DNA from: Myxococcaceae bacterium
GTDB lineage: Bacteria; Myxococcota; Myxococcia; Myxococcales; Myxococcaceae
Assembly: GCA_025459425.1 (NCBI GenBank)
Contig: JALOQF010000024.1
Span: forward strand, 1 to 63,008
Direction of reading: 5' to 3'
DNA length: 63,008 nucleotides
Shown: positions 15,189 to 28,038 of the stretch, piece by piece
How the letters are laid out: each line of letters starts with the position of its first letter
Numbering within the stretch: the first letter of the stretch is position 1
The notes under the pieces: model-generated
The model's input: the letters and a program-made list of their open reading frames with translations, nothing else
What the model was told of the DNA's origin: nothing
Database searches by the model: none
Translations under genes and position numbers: made by a program

Positions 15189-16394
15189 TCAGGGACGGTA
15201 ACGCACGATGGTCCCCGAGAAGCCGACCGCCCAGACGTTGCGCGCGTCGGCGCCGTGCACGTCACGGAGGAAGCGGGTGGTCGGGCTGGAGACCCGACGG
15301 GCCGTCACGCCGCTGAATCGATGCAGCTCGCCGTCGGGCCCGGCGCTCCACACCTCGGCCGAAGACGCGCCCCACATGCCCATCACCGTGATGTCCTGCA
15401 GGCCGGCCAGCGTGCGCCACGTCGTGCCGTCCCAGGTCGCGAAGGCGCCGTTGCCACCAGCCACCCACGTCAGGTTCGTTCCCAGCGAGAGCGCGCTGGT
15501 GAGGCCGTTCGCCATGCCGCTCGGCACCTCGCGCCACGTCGCGCCGTCGAACTCGAGGATGAGGCCCGACGAGCCCACCGCCCACACCCGCGTCGGCGAG
15601 CCGGTCAGGTCGGCGATGTGCTTCGTCGTGGGGCTCGGGAGGGATGCCAGCGCCGTGCCGTTCCAGAAGCGCAGCGTGCCGTCCCACCCTGCGAACCACA
15701 CCTCGGAGGCGCTGCGGCCCCAGATGGCGTCGACGCGCTTGAGGTTGCGCGCCACCACCTGCCACGTGCTGCCGTCGAAGCGGGCGATGACGCCGTTGTT
15801 CGCCGCCGGGTCACCCGAGCCTCCGCTCACCCAGACGTCGTCGGCCGCGCGCGCCCAGACGGCGTGCAGGTCGTCAGCGAAGCCGGCCGTCACCGCGCGC
15901 CACGCGGTGCCATCGAAGTGAAGCACGGTGCCCACGTCACCCACCGCCCACACGTCGGTCGGCGTGCGCGCCCAGACCGAGCGAAGGTGCTGCGTCGTGA
16001 CGGGCATGCCCGAGGCGGTGAGGCCATCGAGGCACCACCCGTCGGGAGGGCAGGGGGTCATCGATGCGCCCGCGTCGGCGGTTGGTGTCACCACCACGCC
16101 CGCATCGACTCGAGGCGTGACGCCCGCGTCGGCCGGTGCCCCGGCGTCGTTCGGCGAGCTGGCCGTGGTGGGCGTCGCGCGGCAGCTCCGCTCGGCGCAC
16201 GTCGAGCCCTCACCGCACGCACGGCACGCTTCGCCGGGCGCGCCACAGGCGTCGTCGTCTTCGCCCGTGAGGCAGGTGCCCGTGGCGTCGCAGCAGCCGG
16301 GGCACAGCCGCGCGCACTCCTGCGAGCGGACGACGACCGCCCGGGTCTGACACCCTGCGAAGAACACTCCGAACACCAGAAGCCACGTGCGCAT
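15189..16394 (-). CDS. lipoprotein with repeated WAVG beta-propeller units
   Basis: A 401-residue secreted lipoprotein: signal to Gly14, lipobox Cys15. A Cys-rich segment follows (about 25-75, including ECARLCPGCCDATGTC and ACRACGEGSTCAERSC), then an Asp-Ala-Gly/Thr linker, then a propeller made of repeats of the form DVWAVGDVGTVLHFDGTAWRAV about 45-50 residues apart, at least six of them. This repeat type is frequent in myxobacterial surface lipoproteins; its ligand is unknown. The start at 16394 is set by the signal peptide. Confidence 0.8.
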   Translation of the reverse strand: MRTWLLVFGVFFAGCQTRAVVVRSQECARLCPGCCDATGTCLTGEDDDACGAPGEACRACGEGSTCAERSCRATPTTASSPNDAGAPADAGVTPRVDAGVVVTPTADAGASMTPCPPDGWCLDGLTASGMPVTTQHLRSVWARTPTDVWAVGDVGTVLHFDGTAWRAVTAGFADDLHAVWARAADDVWVSGGSGDPAANNGVIARFDGSTWQVVARNLKRVDAIWGRSASEVWFAGWDGTLRFWNGTALASLPSPTTKHIADLTGSPTRVWAVGSSGLILEFDGATWREVPSGMANGLTSALSLGTNLTWVAGGNGAFATWDGTTWRTLAGLQDITVMGMWGASSAEVWSAGPDGELHRFSGVTARRVSSPTTRFLRDVHGADARNVWAVGFSGTIVRYRP

Positions 16395-16464
16395 GGCCTG
16401 AAGGAGCCAGGAAGGCTGCCCAGGTCGCACGAAATCGCCAACCGGCCGGATCGAGACTGGTTTT

Positions 16465-17361
16465 GTGAGAAGCTGGGCGCGCGTGAAGAACGACGTGAAG
16501 GCCGCCGCAGCCCTCTGGGCGAAGGCGCGCGGGGCCGGGAGCGCAGCGTGGGGCGAGGCGCTGGTGGCGGCCTTTCGGCAGGGCTGCGCGGCGTGGCCGG
16601 CCGTGGACCTGCCGCTCGAGACCTTCGTCGCCCACGTCGCGCAGGTCTCACCCTCTGCGCTCGAACCCGCCGACCTCGACGCGGCCTCGGGTGAAGGCCT
16701 CTACCTCTGCGCGGCGTGCGTGTCGGGTGACCGCCGGGCGCACGGCCTCTTCGAGTCGGTCTTTCTGCAGCCGCTCGTCCGGGTCATCGGCAAGCTCGAG
16801 GGGGGGCGCGAGCTCGCGGCCGACGTGCTGCAGGACGTGCGGGCCCAGTTCTTCTCGCCGCGCCACGGTGTGCCCTCGGCGTTCCTGGCCTACTCGGGGC
16901 GCGGCGCGCTGGCGGTGTGGCTCAAGGTGCTGGCGGTGCGCGCGGCCCAGAAGCACCGGCGCGGCGCGGCCCGCAACGCCGAGGTGCCCGACGAGGGGTT
17001 GTCGACGCTGCCTGCCTCTGACGCCGACCCCGAGCTGCGCTTCCTCAAGCTGCAGCACCGCCAACACTTCAAGGCCGTCTTCTCCGAGGCGCTCACGTCG
17101 CTCGAGTCCCGCGAGCGCAGCGTGCTGCGCATGAGCCTCGTCGAGGGCCTGTCCATCGACGACATCGGGAGGGTGTACGACGTGCATCGCGCCACCGCGG
17201 CCCGGTGGCTGTCGAGCGCACGCGAGCGCCTGGTGCGCGACACGAGGGCCCGGCTGGCCGCGCGGCTCCAGGTGAGCGAGGCCGAGCTCGACGAGGTGAT
17301 GGGGGCGGTGCAGAGCCACCTGTCCATCAGCCTCGGCGCGGGCCTCGCCTCGAAGGGGCCC

Positions 17362-17373
<12 letters not shown>
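16465..17373 (+). CDS. RNA polymerase sigma-70-like factor, Myxococcales type
   Basis: A 302-residue sigma-like factor. Region 2-like helices lie at about residues 95-150 (VIGKLEGGRELAADVLQDVRAQFF and WLKVLAVRAAQKHRR) and region 4 at about 205-262 (LTSLESRERSVLRMSLVEGLSIDDIGRVYDVHRATAARWL), which includes the DNA-recognition helix. The 90-residue N-terminal extension and C-terminal tail distinguish it from normal ECF factors and fit the Myxococcales sigma-70-like family. The start is GTG at 16465; GTG at 16483 is an alternative. It is convergent with a Ser/Thr kinase gene (12-base overlap of the 3' ends), a pairing that suggests phospho-control of the factor. Confidence 0.82.
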
Positions 17374-20208
<2,835 letters not shown>

Positions 20209-20264
20209 GCGGCTCCCTTACTCCACTCACGAGTCGGCGCGCCCCTCGGCTAAGGGGGCCGCGC

Positions 20265-21500
20265 ATGTGGACCTTCGTCGTCGCCCTCTCGGTCGTCGCC
20301 CAGGTGAACCTCGCCGATGGTGGCGTCGACGAGCCAGCGCCGCTCGATGGAGGCCCGCAGTCGACGCAGGCAGAAGACAAGCGGCTCGAAGCGGCGAACG
20401 CCGCGGCGCTCGTGGGTGGGGCGGTGACCGCCGCCGACGCGTACGACCTGTCGGGCTACGTCGAGGCGTTCTACCAGTGGAACTTCAACGACCCGTCGAA
20501 CGGCATCACCGCGTGGCGCGGCTTCGACAACCGGCACAACACGTTCACGGTCGGCAATGCCGTCGTCGACCTGCAGTGGGACTACGAGAACGTCGTGGGC
20601 CGGGTCGCCCTGCAGGTCGGTCACACACCGTCGAGCTACTACCTGGCCGAGCCCGGCCTCTCGGGCGCCGCGGGCGTCAACGCGAGCAACGTCGAGCTGT
20701 GGAAGTACGTGCAGCAGGGCTTCGTCGGCTACCGCTTCCCGGTGGGGCGCGGGCTGTTGGTGCAGGCCGGGCTGTTTCTCTCACCGATTGGTCCCGAGGG
20801 CATCGCGGTGCGCGACAACTGGAACTGGTCGCGCTCCACGCTGTTCTTCGCGTTGCCATACTACCACACCGGCCTTCGCGCCTCGGCGTCGCTGACCGAG
20901 CGCTGGGCCGTCACGCTGGCGGCGTACAACGGGTGGAACAGCGTGGTGGACAACAACGGGGAGAAGTCCTTCTCGGTGCAGGCGACGTGGGCGGTGCCCG
21001 AGAAGCTCGCGCTGTCGTTCCTCTACTTCGGAGGCGTCGAGCGGCCTCGTGGTGCCGTCGAAGGCCGAGCGTGGCGGCATCTCGGCGATGCGCACGTGAC
21101 GTGGTTCGTGACGAAGGCGGTGGCGCTGCTCGGGCACGTGAGCGGAGGCTTCGAAGCGAATGCGCTTGGGCTCGCCGCGTGGGCGGGCGCGTCGCTGTCG
21201 GCCCGGCTCGAGGTGCGGAAGTGGCTGTTCCTCGCGGTGCGAGGCGATGCGCTGCATGAGCGGGTGCCCTCGGGCGGCAGCCCCATCTTCTTCGGTCTGC
21301 CCTTCGTTGGTTCAGGCACGGCGACGGTCGACGTACGGCCTCACCCCCGCGTCTCGTTTCGCCTCGAGTACCGACGCGACCAGGCCTCGACGCCCATCTA
21401 CTTCCGCGGGCAGGTCGACGGAGATGGGCAGGCCACGCCGTGGGTCCCCTCGCGCGCCGCACAAGACACGCTCACGCTCGGCGCTACGACGTGGTTCTGA
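20265..21500 (+). CDS. outer-membrane beta-barrel protein, porin-like
   Basis: A 411-residue protein with a short signal sequence (ending near LSVVAQ) and an acidic spacer. It has the strand pattern of the porin-like BBP2 group: DLSGYVEAFYQWNFNDPSNG at about 65-85, QVGHTPSSYYL, LLVQAGLFLSPIGPEGI and NWNWSRSTLFFALPYYHTG. It ends in an aromatic residue (TLTLGATTWF), the outer-membrane insertion signal. Probably a diffusion channel or substrate-specific porin; the substrate cannot be read. A separate transcription unit divergent from the kinase gene. Confidence 0.8.
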   Translation: MWTFVVALSVVAQVNLADGGVDEPAPLDGGPQSTQAEDKRLEAANAAALVGGAVTAADAYDLSGYVEAFYQWNFNDPSNGITAWRGFDNRHNTFTVGNAVVDLQWDYENVVGRVALQVGHTPSSYYLAEPGLSGAAGVNASNVELWKYVQQGFVGYRFPVGRGLLVQAGLFLSPIGPEGIAVRDNWNWSRSTLFFALPYYHTGLRASASLTERWAVTLAAYNGWNSVVDNNGEKSFSVQATWAVPEKLALSFLYFGGVERPRGAVEGRAWRHLGDAHVTWFVTKAVALLGHVSGGFEANALGLAAWAGASLSARLEVRKWLFLAVRGDALHERVPSGGSPIFFGLPFVGSGTATVDVRPHPRVSFRLEYRRDQASTPIYFRGQVDGDGQATPWVPSRAAQDTLTLGATTWF

Positions 21501-21503
21501 AGG

Positions 21504-21517
21504 ACAGGGCGCCCTGT
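21504..21517. terminator. possible terminator palindrome after the porin gene
   Basis: A perfect 14-base palindrome, ACAGGGCGCCCTGT, four bases after the porin stop codon. As RNA it would form a short GC-rich hairpin. There is no U-run after it, so a factor-independent terminator is doubtful; it may act with Rho or be chance. Confidence 0.3.
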
Positions 21518-21652
21518 TCGGGGAGGATGATGTCGTCGCACCCACGGTCCGCTCGAGGCTGACGCGCGCGCTGGCTGCTCAGTGCACCGTCACGACGAGC
21601 GTTCACGCGAAGGTGGTGCGCGTGCCGGGGTCTTCGCTCAGCGGGACGCCTG

Positions 21653-23191
21653 TCAGGGCTCGTGGCCGGGGACCGCCATCACCGAGGTCGTCGGTACCTC
21701 GACCCCTGCATCGACCGGTTGGGTGGGGGCGCTCGGTGGCGCCACTGGCTGACTCGTCGCGGTCTCGGCGGAGGCCGGCGTGGTCGTCGCGCCGTCTCGC
21801 GCCGACGGCTCGGTCGTCGGTGGCCTGGTCGTCGCAGGGGCATTCGCGGCAGGCTCGTTCGTCGACGCTTCGGTCGCCGTTCCTGCAGTCGACGATGGGG
21901 CAGCGGTCGCCGTGCCGCCAGTCGATGATGGCTCGCTCATCGACGGCTTCAGGGGGGCGGCCGTCGACGCGGTGGAGGCACCCGCGGCGGGAATCTCGAG
22001 CGACGGGCCCGAAGCGAGCGCCGAAGGAGGCAGCCGGCGCGGAGGCACGACGGTCGGCGGCGGGACCGGACAGCTGGTGCACGGCTTGCGCAGCGGCACC
22101 TTCAGCACGCGCCCCACGCGCAGCAGGTTCGACGACAGCCCGCTCGCCTTCTTGATGGCGGTGACGCTCGACCCGTAGCGCGTCGCGATGCCGCCGAGCG
22201 TGTCGCCCTTGCGAATGCGATGGAGCGCGAGGTTCTGCTCCGGCCGCTCGGCGAGCAACGGCGCCACGCGACGGCCGAGCTCCTGGGCCCGGCCGTTGAA
22301 GAAGCGCACGTGGAAGTGGTCGCGGTGCCGGCGCGCGTGCTGGAGAATCGAGCTGCGCCCCGAGTGGAAGAGCGAGTCGAGCCACGCAGGGTCTTCCCCT
22401 GCGCGCTTCGCGTGCTCGTACAGCACCTTCTGAATGCGCTGGTCGACGAGGATGAACTGCACGTCTCCGTGCAGCACCAACGCCTTCACCAACGCCCAGT
22501 TCTTCTCGACGTCGATGACGCGCTCGCGCTCACGGACCCGAATCGTCTGGCCGCCCGGGTAGTAGAAGCCGAGGTCGACGTCGCGGCCGTTCTGGTGCGT
22601 CTTGTGCGGGCGCAGGTAACCGCCCTCGGGAGCGCTGATTTGATTCACCCGCAGCGGCGGCGCGTCGGGGTGCCACGCCTTCACCTGTCGAATGGCGGCG
22701 ACGACGAAGTCGACCGTCTCCTGCGTGCCGTAGGTGGCCTCGGGTGACACCACCGTCCACGCGTCGCCACGCGGAAACGCCACGCCGTTGATGAGCCGAC
22801 CTTGCTCCACGAAGCCCATCGAGATGCTGCCGAGTGTGGCCGGATCCTTCTTCCAGGCCTCTGCGAGCGCTTCGTCCGAGAGATCGGTCGAGTAGAGCAG
22901 GCCTCCGTCCGAGGGCCCCGTGGCGACATCCCCTGGTTCCTCGGTCGCGAGCGCGCCTTCGTCTTCTCCGGGCTCGTCACCACCGGTCGCCTCGGTGTCG
23001 ACGTCGTCGAACGCGAGGCCGGCATCGATGAGTGGCGGCTCCGCTCCGGCGTCGACCTGAACGATGAGAGGAGCAGCTCCCGCATCGAGTGGCTCGCCGA
23101 CCGCGTCAGGTGTCGGCGCGGGGCCTCGTGGAGCGACCGACCGCGGCACCGACGCGCACCCGAACAGCAGAACGACGGCGAAGACGCGCAT
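21653..23191 (-). CDS. mepA: MepA-type murein endopeptidase (M74) with LysM domain
   Basis: A 512-residue lipoprotein (signal MRVFAVVLLFGC, Cys12). After an Asp/Ala/Glu-rich linker comes the M74 penicillin-insensitive murein endopeptidase domain (about 105-345). Its zinc ligands appear as His in HKTHQNGRDVDLGFYY and the HRDHFHVRF motif. It cleaves the D-Ala-mDAP cross-links of peptidoglycan. A LysM domain follows (about 345-390: HRIRKGDTLGGIATRYGSSV) for cell-wall binding, then a Pro/Ser/Thr-rich tail of about 110 residues. E. coli MepA has 274 residues and neither linker nor LysM. An ATG six codons upstream (23209) is an alternative start. Confidence 0.85.
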   Translation of the reverse strand: MRVFAVVLLFGCASVPRSVAPRGPAPTPDAVGEPLDAGAAPLIVQVDAGAEPPLIDAGLAFDDVDTEATGGDEPGEDEGALATEEPGDVATGPSDGGLLYSTDLSDEALAEAWKKDPATLGSISMGFVEQGRLINGVAFPRGDAWTVVSPEATYGTQETVDFVVAAIRQVKAWHPDAPPLRVNQISAPEGGYLRPHKTHQNGRDVDLGFYYPGGQTIRVRERERVIDVEKNWALVKALVLHGDVQFILVDQRIQKVLYEHAKRAGEDPAWLDSLFHSGRSSILQHARRHRDHFHVRFFNGRAQELGRRVAPLLAERPEQNLALHRIRKGDTLGGIATRYGSSVTAIKKASGLSSNLLRVGRVLKVPLRKPCTSCPVPPPTVVPPRRLPPSALASGPSLEIPAAGASTASTAAPLKPSMSEPSSTGGTATAAPSSTAGTATEASTNEPAANAPATTRPPTTEPSARDGATTTPASAETATSQPVAPPSAPTQPVDAGVEVPTTSVMAVPGHEP

Positions 23192-23288
23192 GGTGAGGGG
23201 GCTCTGCATCGGGCGTGCGCGCCTGTAGCAGCCGAGCGATCGACCGGGCAACGGCAGTGAAGCCGTCGCTGTGCTCGAGTCCGGCGTG

Positions 23289-23731
23289 ATGGCCTGGTTC
23301 GAAGACCTCGCGCCGTGCACGTACTTCGGCACCACGGGCCCGGTGGCCGTGGGGTGGCTCGAACGTGGACACACCTTCACGACGGGCGAGGTGCCAGACG
23401 CGTGCTCGAGCGGCTGGTGCTGTTCCGGCAACACCCGTTCCCCGTGCTGGTCATGGGGGTTCACAGGTGTACGTGGTGCGAGCCCGGCGTCGAGAAGCCG
23501 GGCCGAATGCGGAAGCGATCGCGTTTCGACTTCGGGAATCACGGCTGCGACAACCTGTTCATTCCCGGGCCGGATGGGCGGGACTTCATCGCTCCCGAGC
23601 TCATCCTGCACGTCATCATCGCGCACCAGGACGCCCCACCATCGGAGTTCCTCGACGCGGTGATGCATGGACCCGACCCGGGGAGCTCCGACTTCCTCGC
23701 CCGCCTGGAGCGCCACGCCCCAACGCGTTGA
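23289..23731 (+). pseudogene. frameshifted small gene, DUF7919-like
   Basis: Two frames together make one ordinary protein. From ATG at 23289 the first frame reads MAWFEDLAPCTYFGTTGPVA and on to GHTFTTGEVPDA; the second continues VLERLVLFRQHPFPVLVMGV through CTWCEPGVEKPG, FIPGPDGRDFIAPELILHVI and HQDAPPSEFLDAVMHG to the stop at 23731. The joint near 23400 needs one missing base. The product resembles a small family of uncharacterised proteins starting MAWFEDL with a CxxC and an APELI..H segment (DUF7919, tentative). Either a recent pseudogene or a sequencing error. Divergent from mepA. Confidence 0.6.
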
Positions 23732-23740
23732 AGGCGCGAC

Positions 23741-24199
23741 TCAGCGGCGCGCGCGAGATTTTCTCGGCTGCTTCGTCACCTTCGACACCACCTGCACCTC
23801 GACGATGCGTGCGCCGTCAGCTTCCGGTGGCCCGATGGTGGCTACCAGCTCGCGGAACGCCGCGTCGAGCCGCCGCGAGAAACCACCCAGCCGCGTCTGC
23901 ACCTGCCCGGGCATGTCTTCGGTGTACGCGAGGTACCAGCGCAGCTCGCCCAGCGCCTCGTAGAAGCGGTTGACGGCCTTCTGTTCGACGGGCTCGAGCA
24001 CGCTCAGCTCGGTGAAGGTGATGGTGTCGAACCACGTGTCGAGGACCGACAGCATCGGCTCGCGGTCGCGGTGCCGCGAGAACAGGCCCACCATCGAGTC
24101 CTGCCGGGCGGCGTAGCGCGCCATCACGTTGCTCGCGTCGAGGGCCAGCAGGTGGCGAACGCGCGGCGCTGGGTCGAGTCGGGCGCGTCCAGCGGCCAT
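23741..24199 (-). CDS. uncharacterised helical protein downstream of purL
   Basis: A 152-residue soluble, mostly helical protein with no motif I recognise. A central Tyr/Trp-rich segment (FYEALGELRWYLAYTEDMPG, about 80-100) and a basic C-terminal tail are its visible features. It begins three bases after the purL stop codon on the same strand, so it is almost certainly cotranscribed with purL. Function unknown; the link to purine synthesis is positional only. Confidence 0.65.
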   Translation of the reverse strand: MAAGRARLDPAPRVRHLLALDASNVMARYAARQDSMVGLFSRHRDREPMLSVLDTWFDTITFTELSVLEPVEQKAVNRFYEALGELRWYLAYTEDMPGQVQTRLGGFSRRLDAAFRELVATIGPPEADGARIVEVQVVSKVTKQPRKSRARR

Positions 24200-24202
24200 G
24201 TG

Positions 24203-27200
24203 TCAGCGCACCCACGCCCGTGCGTTGCGGAACAGCCGCAGCCATGGGCTGTCGTCGCCCCAGGCGCGCGGGCGCCACGAGAGGTTGGCCGAGCGGAGCA
24301 CTCGCTCCGGGTGCGGCATCATCACCGTCGCGCGGCCGTCGGCGCTCGTCACCGCGGTGATGCCGGCGTGCGAGCCGTTGGGGTTGAGGGGGAACCGCTC
24401 GGTGGCCTTGCCGGCCGGGTCGACGAAGCGGGCCGCGACGAAGCCGCTCGCGCTCAGCTTCTGGACGTCGGCGCTCTCGACGCGCCCTTCGCCGTGCGAC
24501 ACTGCGATGGGCGCCACCGTGCCCTCCATGCCGGCGAAGAAGAGTGACGGCGACGGCTCGATGCGGACGAGCGACAGGCGGGCCTCGAACTGCTCCGAGC
24601 GGTTGCGGCCGAAGCGCGGCCAGTGCGCCGCGCCCGGAATCAGGTCCTTCAGCTGCGAGAGCATCTGGCAGCCGTTGCAGACGCCGAGGCTGAAGGTGTC
24701 TTTGCGGTGGAAGAACGCTCGGAACTCGTCGCGCACCTTCTCGTGGAACAGCACCGAGCGCGCCCAGCCGACCCCCGCGCCGAGCACGTCGCCGTACGAG
24801 AAGCCGCCGCAGGCCGCCAGGCCCACCACGTCCTTCAGCGAGAAGCGGCCCTCGAGCAGGTCGCTCATGTGCACGTCGAGCGCGTCGAAGCCCGCCTTCG
24901 TGAAGGCCCAGGCCATCTCGGCGTGCCCGTTGACGCCTTGCTCGCGGAGAATGGCCACCTTCGGGCGACGCGAGACGAAGGGTGCGCTCACGTCGTGCGA
25001 GGGGTCGAAGGTGAGCTTCGCGGTGAGGCCCTGGAACGACTCGTCCGAGCGCAGCGCGTGCTCCTCGTCGGCGCAGCCCGCGTCGTCGCGCAGCCGCTGC
25101 ATTCGCCAGCTGGTGTCCGACCAGGTGGCGTGCAGGTCGTGGCGGTCGTCTTCGAAGAGCAGGTGTCCATCGCGGGTGATGCGCAGCGCGTCGGTGTCGA
25201 CACAGCGCCCCACGACGTGGGCGGTGGCGCCGTGCGCGGCGTAGGCGGTGACGACCCGCTCGACGTCGTTGGAGCGCACCTGCACGACGGCGCCCAGCTC
25301 TTCAGCGAAGAGCAGCTCGAGCGCGTGGCCCTTCAGCGGTGTCACGTCGACGTCGAGCCCGCCACCCGATGCGAGCAGCATCTCGGTGAGGGTGACGAAG
25401 AGGCCTCCGTCGGACACGTCGTGGTACGCGAGCAGCACGCCGGCGGCGTTGAGCGCCTGGGTGGTGTCGAAGACATGCGCGAGGGCCGGTGCCGAGTCGA
25501 CGTCGGGCGCGGTGTGGCCCACGGCGTTGAACACCTGAGCCAGAGCGCTCCCGCCCAGGCGGCGCTTTCCACCTGAGACGTCGACGAAGACGAGGCGCGT
25601 GTCGGGCACGTCGAGGCGCAGCTCGGGGGTCAGCACCTTCCGCACGTCGGTGACGGGGCTAAAGGCACTGACGACGAGGGACAGCGGGGCGACGACGGTG
25701 TGCGCGGTCCCGCCCTCGGTCCACTGGGTGCGCATCGACATCGAGTCCTTGCCGACGGGAATGGCGAGGCCGAGGGCTGGCGCGAGCTCGGCGCCGACAG
25801 CCTGGACTGCGGCGTAGAGGCGGGCGTCTTCTCCGGGCCAGCCGGCCGCCGCCATCCAGTTCGCGGACAGCTTGATGTCACCCCGTCGGCGAACGGGCGC
25901 GGCGGCGAGGTTCATGAGCGCTTCGCCCAGCGCCAACCGCGCCGAGGCCGCCGCGTCGACGCAGGCCACAGGGGAGCGCTCGCCCATCGCCATCGCCTCG
26001 CCGGTGAAGACGTCGTAGCTCGTCATCGTCACGCCGACGTCGGCGACGGGCACCTGGAAGCGGCCCACGAGCTGATCTCGCGCGACGAGGCCGGTCACCG
26101 AGCGGTCGCCGATGGTGACGAGGAACGACTTGTCGGCCACCGAGGGGAGCAGCAGCACGCGGTGCACCGCCTCGTCGAGCGTCAGCCCGTCGAGCCCCAC
26201 CGGCGCCTGCGGGACGTCGACCCGGGTGACGTCGCGGCGCATCTTCGGCGGTTTGCCGAGGATGACCTCGAGCGGCACCTCGATGGGCATCTCGCCGAGC
26301 AGCGCGTCGGTGACCACCAGCTGGCCGTCGTCGGTCGCGTGGCCGAGCACGGCGAATGGAGCCCGCTCCCGCCGGCACAGCGCCTCGAACTGCGCCAGGC
26401 GCTCCGGCGTGACGGCCAGCACGTACCGCTCCTGGGACTCGTTGCACCACAGCTCGAGCGGCGACATGCCCGGCTCGTCGGTCGGCACCTTGCGCAGGTC
26501 GAAGCGCGCGCCGCGCCGGCTCTCGTGCACCAGCTCGGGCAGGGCGTTCGACAGCCCGCCGGCGCCGACGTCGTGGATCGAGACGATGGGAGACGCCTCA
26601 CCCAGCGCGCAGCAGCGGTCGATGACCTCCTGACAGCGGCGCTGCATCTCGGCGTTGTCGCGTTGCACCGAGGCGAAGTCGAGGTCTTCACTCGAGCTGC
26701 CCGAGGCGACCGACGACGCCGCGCCGCCGCCGAGGCCGATGAGCATGGCCGGGCCGCCGAGCACGATGAGCGCGGCGCCGGGCGGAATCTCGCCCTTCTG
26801 CACCAGCTGCGGGCGCACGTGGCCGAAGCCGCCGGCCACCATGATGGGCTTGTGAAACCCGCGCAGCTCGGTGGCGCCTCCGGGGCCGGCGATCGCCTGC
26901 TCGAAGGTGCGGAAGGTGCCGGTCAGGGCGGGACGGCCGAACTCGTTGTTGAAGGCCGCGCCGCCGAGCGGGCCGTCGAGCATGATGTCGAGCGCGCTGG
27001 CGATGCGGCCGGGCTTGCCGTGGTCGTGCTCCCAGGAGCGCACCGCACCGGGGATCTTGAGGTTCGACACCGCAAAGCCCACGAGCCCGGCCTTGGGCTT
27101 CGAGCCGCGGCCAGTCGCGCCCTCGTCACGAATCTCTCCGCCGGAGCCGGTCGAGGCGCCCGGGAAGGGAGAGACGGCCGTCGGGTGGTTGTGCGTCTCG

Positions 27201-27958
27201 ACCTTCGCCAGAATCGGCATCGCCTCGACCTCGACGCGCCAGGTGTTCGAGACCGGGTCGGCGAAGAACCGACCCGCCGTGTGGCCTTCGATCACCGCGG
27301 CGTTGTCCTTGTAGGCGCTCAGGACGCCCGCCGGAGACGCCGCGGTGGAGCGCTTGATGAGCTTGAAGAGCGAGTCCTGCTGCGCGGCGCCGTCGATGAC
27401 GAAGTCGGCGTTGAAGATCTTGTGCCGGCAGTGCTCGCTGTTCGCCTGGATCTCGTCTTCGGCCAGCGCGAGGCCGAGGCGGCGGTTGGCGTCGACGAGC
27501 GCGGCGCGGCCTTCGGTCAGGAGCGGCACCCGTGCGAGCCGGCGGGGCGCGTGCGTCTCGAACAGCGCGCGGGCGTCGTCGAGCGAGCCGAGCACCGACT
27601 CGGTCATGCGATCGTGGATGGTGCCCGAGAGCCGCCAGAGGACACCGCGCTCGACGCGTCGCACGAACGAGAGCCCGCACGTCTGGGTGATGTCCGTCGC
27701 CTTCGACGACCACGGCGAGCGGGTGCCGAGGCGGGGCACGACGAGGCGAAAGTGGCTCCCGGTGGCGGGAGGGCCGAGCGTGGCGGCGAGCAGCTGGGTG
27801 AGGCGCTCGAGGTCGGCGGCGCTCGGCCGCGCGCCCACGTCGACGAAGAAGACCGTCAGCGCGGTGGCGTCGAGGCCCGGGTTCGACTGGCGGAGCTGGG
27901 CCACCCGGCGCGCGAGGCGGGCGGCGGTGAACGGCGACGGCCCATGCAGCGTGAGCAT
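24203..27958 (-). CDS. purL: phosphoribosylformylglycinamidine synthase, single-chain
   Basis: A 1251-residue enzyme of de novo purine synthesis that makes FGAM from FGAR, ATP and glutamine. It is the fused type found in proteobacteria and eukaryotes (E. coli 1295 residues), so no separate purQ or purS is expected. Landmarks: N-terminal PurS-like region; the linker and first synthetase lobe with [14 protein letters not shown] near 190 and [20 protein letters not shown] near 255; the second lobe with PVGKDSMSM near 735; and a C-terminal glutamine amidotransferase domain with the catalytic Cys of [12 protein letters not shown] near 1095 and MPHPERV at the end. Followed closely by a small unknown gene. 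Confidence 0.97.
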   Translation of the reverse strand: MLTLHGPSPFTAARLARRVAQLRQSNPGLDATALTVFFVDVGARPSAADLERLTQLLAATLGPPATGSHFRLVVPRLGTRSPWSSKATDITQTCGLSFVRRVERGVLWRLSGTIHDRMTESVLGSLDDARALFETHAPRRLARVPLLTEGRAALVDANRRLGLALAEDEIQANSEHCRHKIFNADFVIDGAAQQDSLFKLIKRSTAASPAGVLSAYKDNAAVIEGHTAGRFFADPVSNTWRVEVEAMPILAKVETHNHPTAVSPFPGASTGSGGEIRDEGATGRGSKPKAGLVGFAVSNLKIPGAVRSWEHDHGKPGRIASALDIMLDGPLGGAAFNNEFGRPALTGTFRTFEQAIAGPGGATELRGFHKPIMVAGGFGHVRPQLVQKGEIPPGAALIVLGGPAMLIGLGGGAASSVASGSSSEDLDFASVQRDNAEMQRRCQEVIDRCCALGEASPIVSIHDVGAGGLSNALPELVHESRRGARFDLRKVPTDEPGMSPLELWCNESQERYVLAVTPERLAQFEALCRRERAPFAVLGHATDDGQLVVTDALLGEMPIEVPLEVILGKPPKMRRDVTRVDVPQAPVGLDGLTLDEAVHRVLLLPSVADKSFLVTIGDRSVTGLVARDQLVGRFQVPVADVGVTMTSYDVFTGEAMAMGERSPVACVDAAASARLALGEALMNLAAAPVRRRGDIKLSANWMAAAGWPGEDARLYAAVQAVGAELAPALGLAIPVGKDSMSMRTQWTEGGTAHTVVAPLSLVVSAFSPVTDVRKVLTPELRLDVPDTRLVFVDVSGGKRRLGGSALAQVFNAVGHTAPDVDSAPALAHVFDTTQALNAAGVLLAYHDVSDGGLFVTLTEMLLASGGGLDVDVTPLKGHALELLFAEELGAVVQVRSNDVERVVTAYAAHGATAHVVGRCVDTDALRITRDGHLLFEDDRHDLHATWSDTSWRMQRLRDDAGCADEEHALRSDESFQGLTAKLTFDPSHDVSAPFVSRRPKVAILREQGVNGHAEMAWAFTKAGFDALDVHMSDLLEGRFSLKDVVGLAACGGFSYGDVLGAGVGWARSVLFHEKVRDEFRAFFHRKDTFSLGVCNGCQMLSQLKDLIPGAAHWPRFGRNRSEQFEARLSLVRIEPSPSLFFAGMEGTVAPIAVSHGEGRVESADVQKLSASGFVAARFVDPAGKATERFPLNPNGSHAGITAVTSADGRATVMMPHPERVLRSANLSWRPRAWGDDSPWLRLFRNARAWVR

Positions 27959-28038
27959 GCGGCGCTCATAGCGCGGCCCGGCTGAGCATGCGGCGATTCC
28001 CGCCGTGACGATCGGGTGGCACGCGCGGCCCGGTCCCG

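Noticed and set aside
15077..15316. Short plus-strand frame starting MVPRGGFPVVVLKDAETAE
   Set aside because: Begins plausibly but runs into the convergent lipoprotein gene and turns Arg-rich; no family recognised.
25700..27985. 761-residue open frame opposite purL
   Set aside because: Composition is antisense-like and no motif is seen; purL on the other strand is certain.
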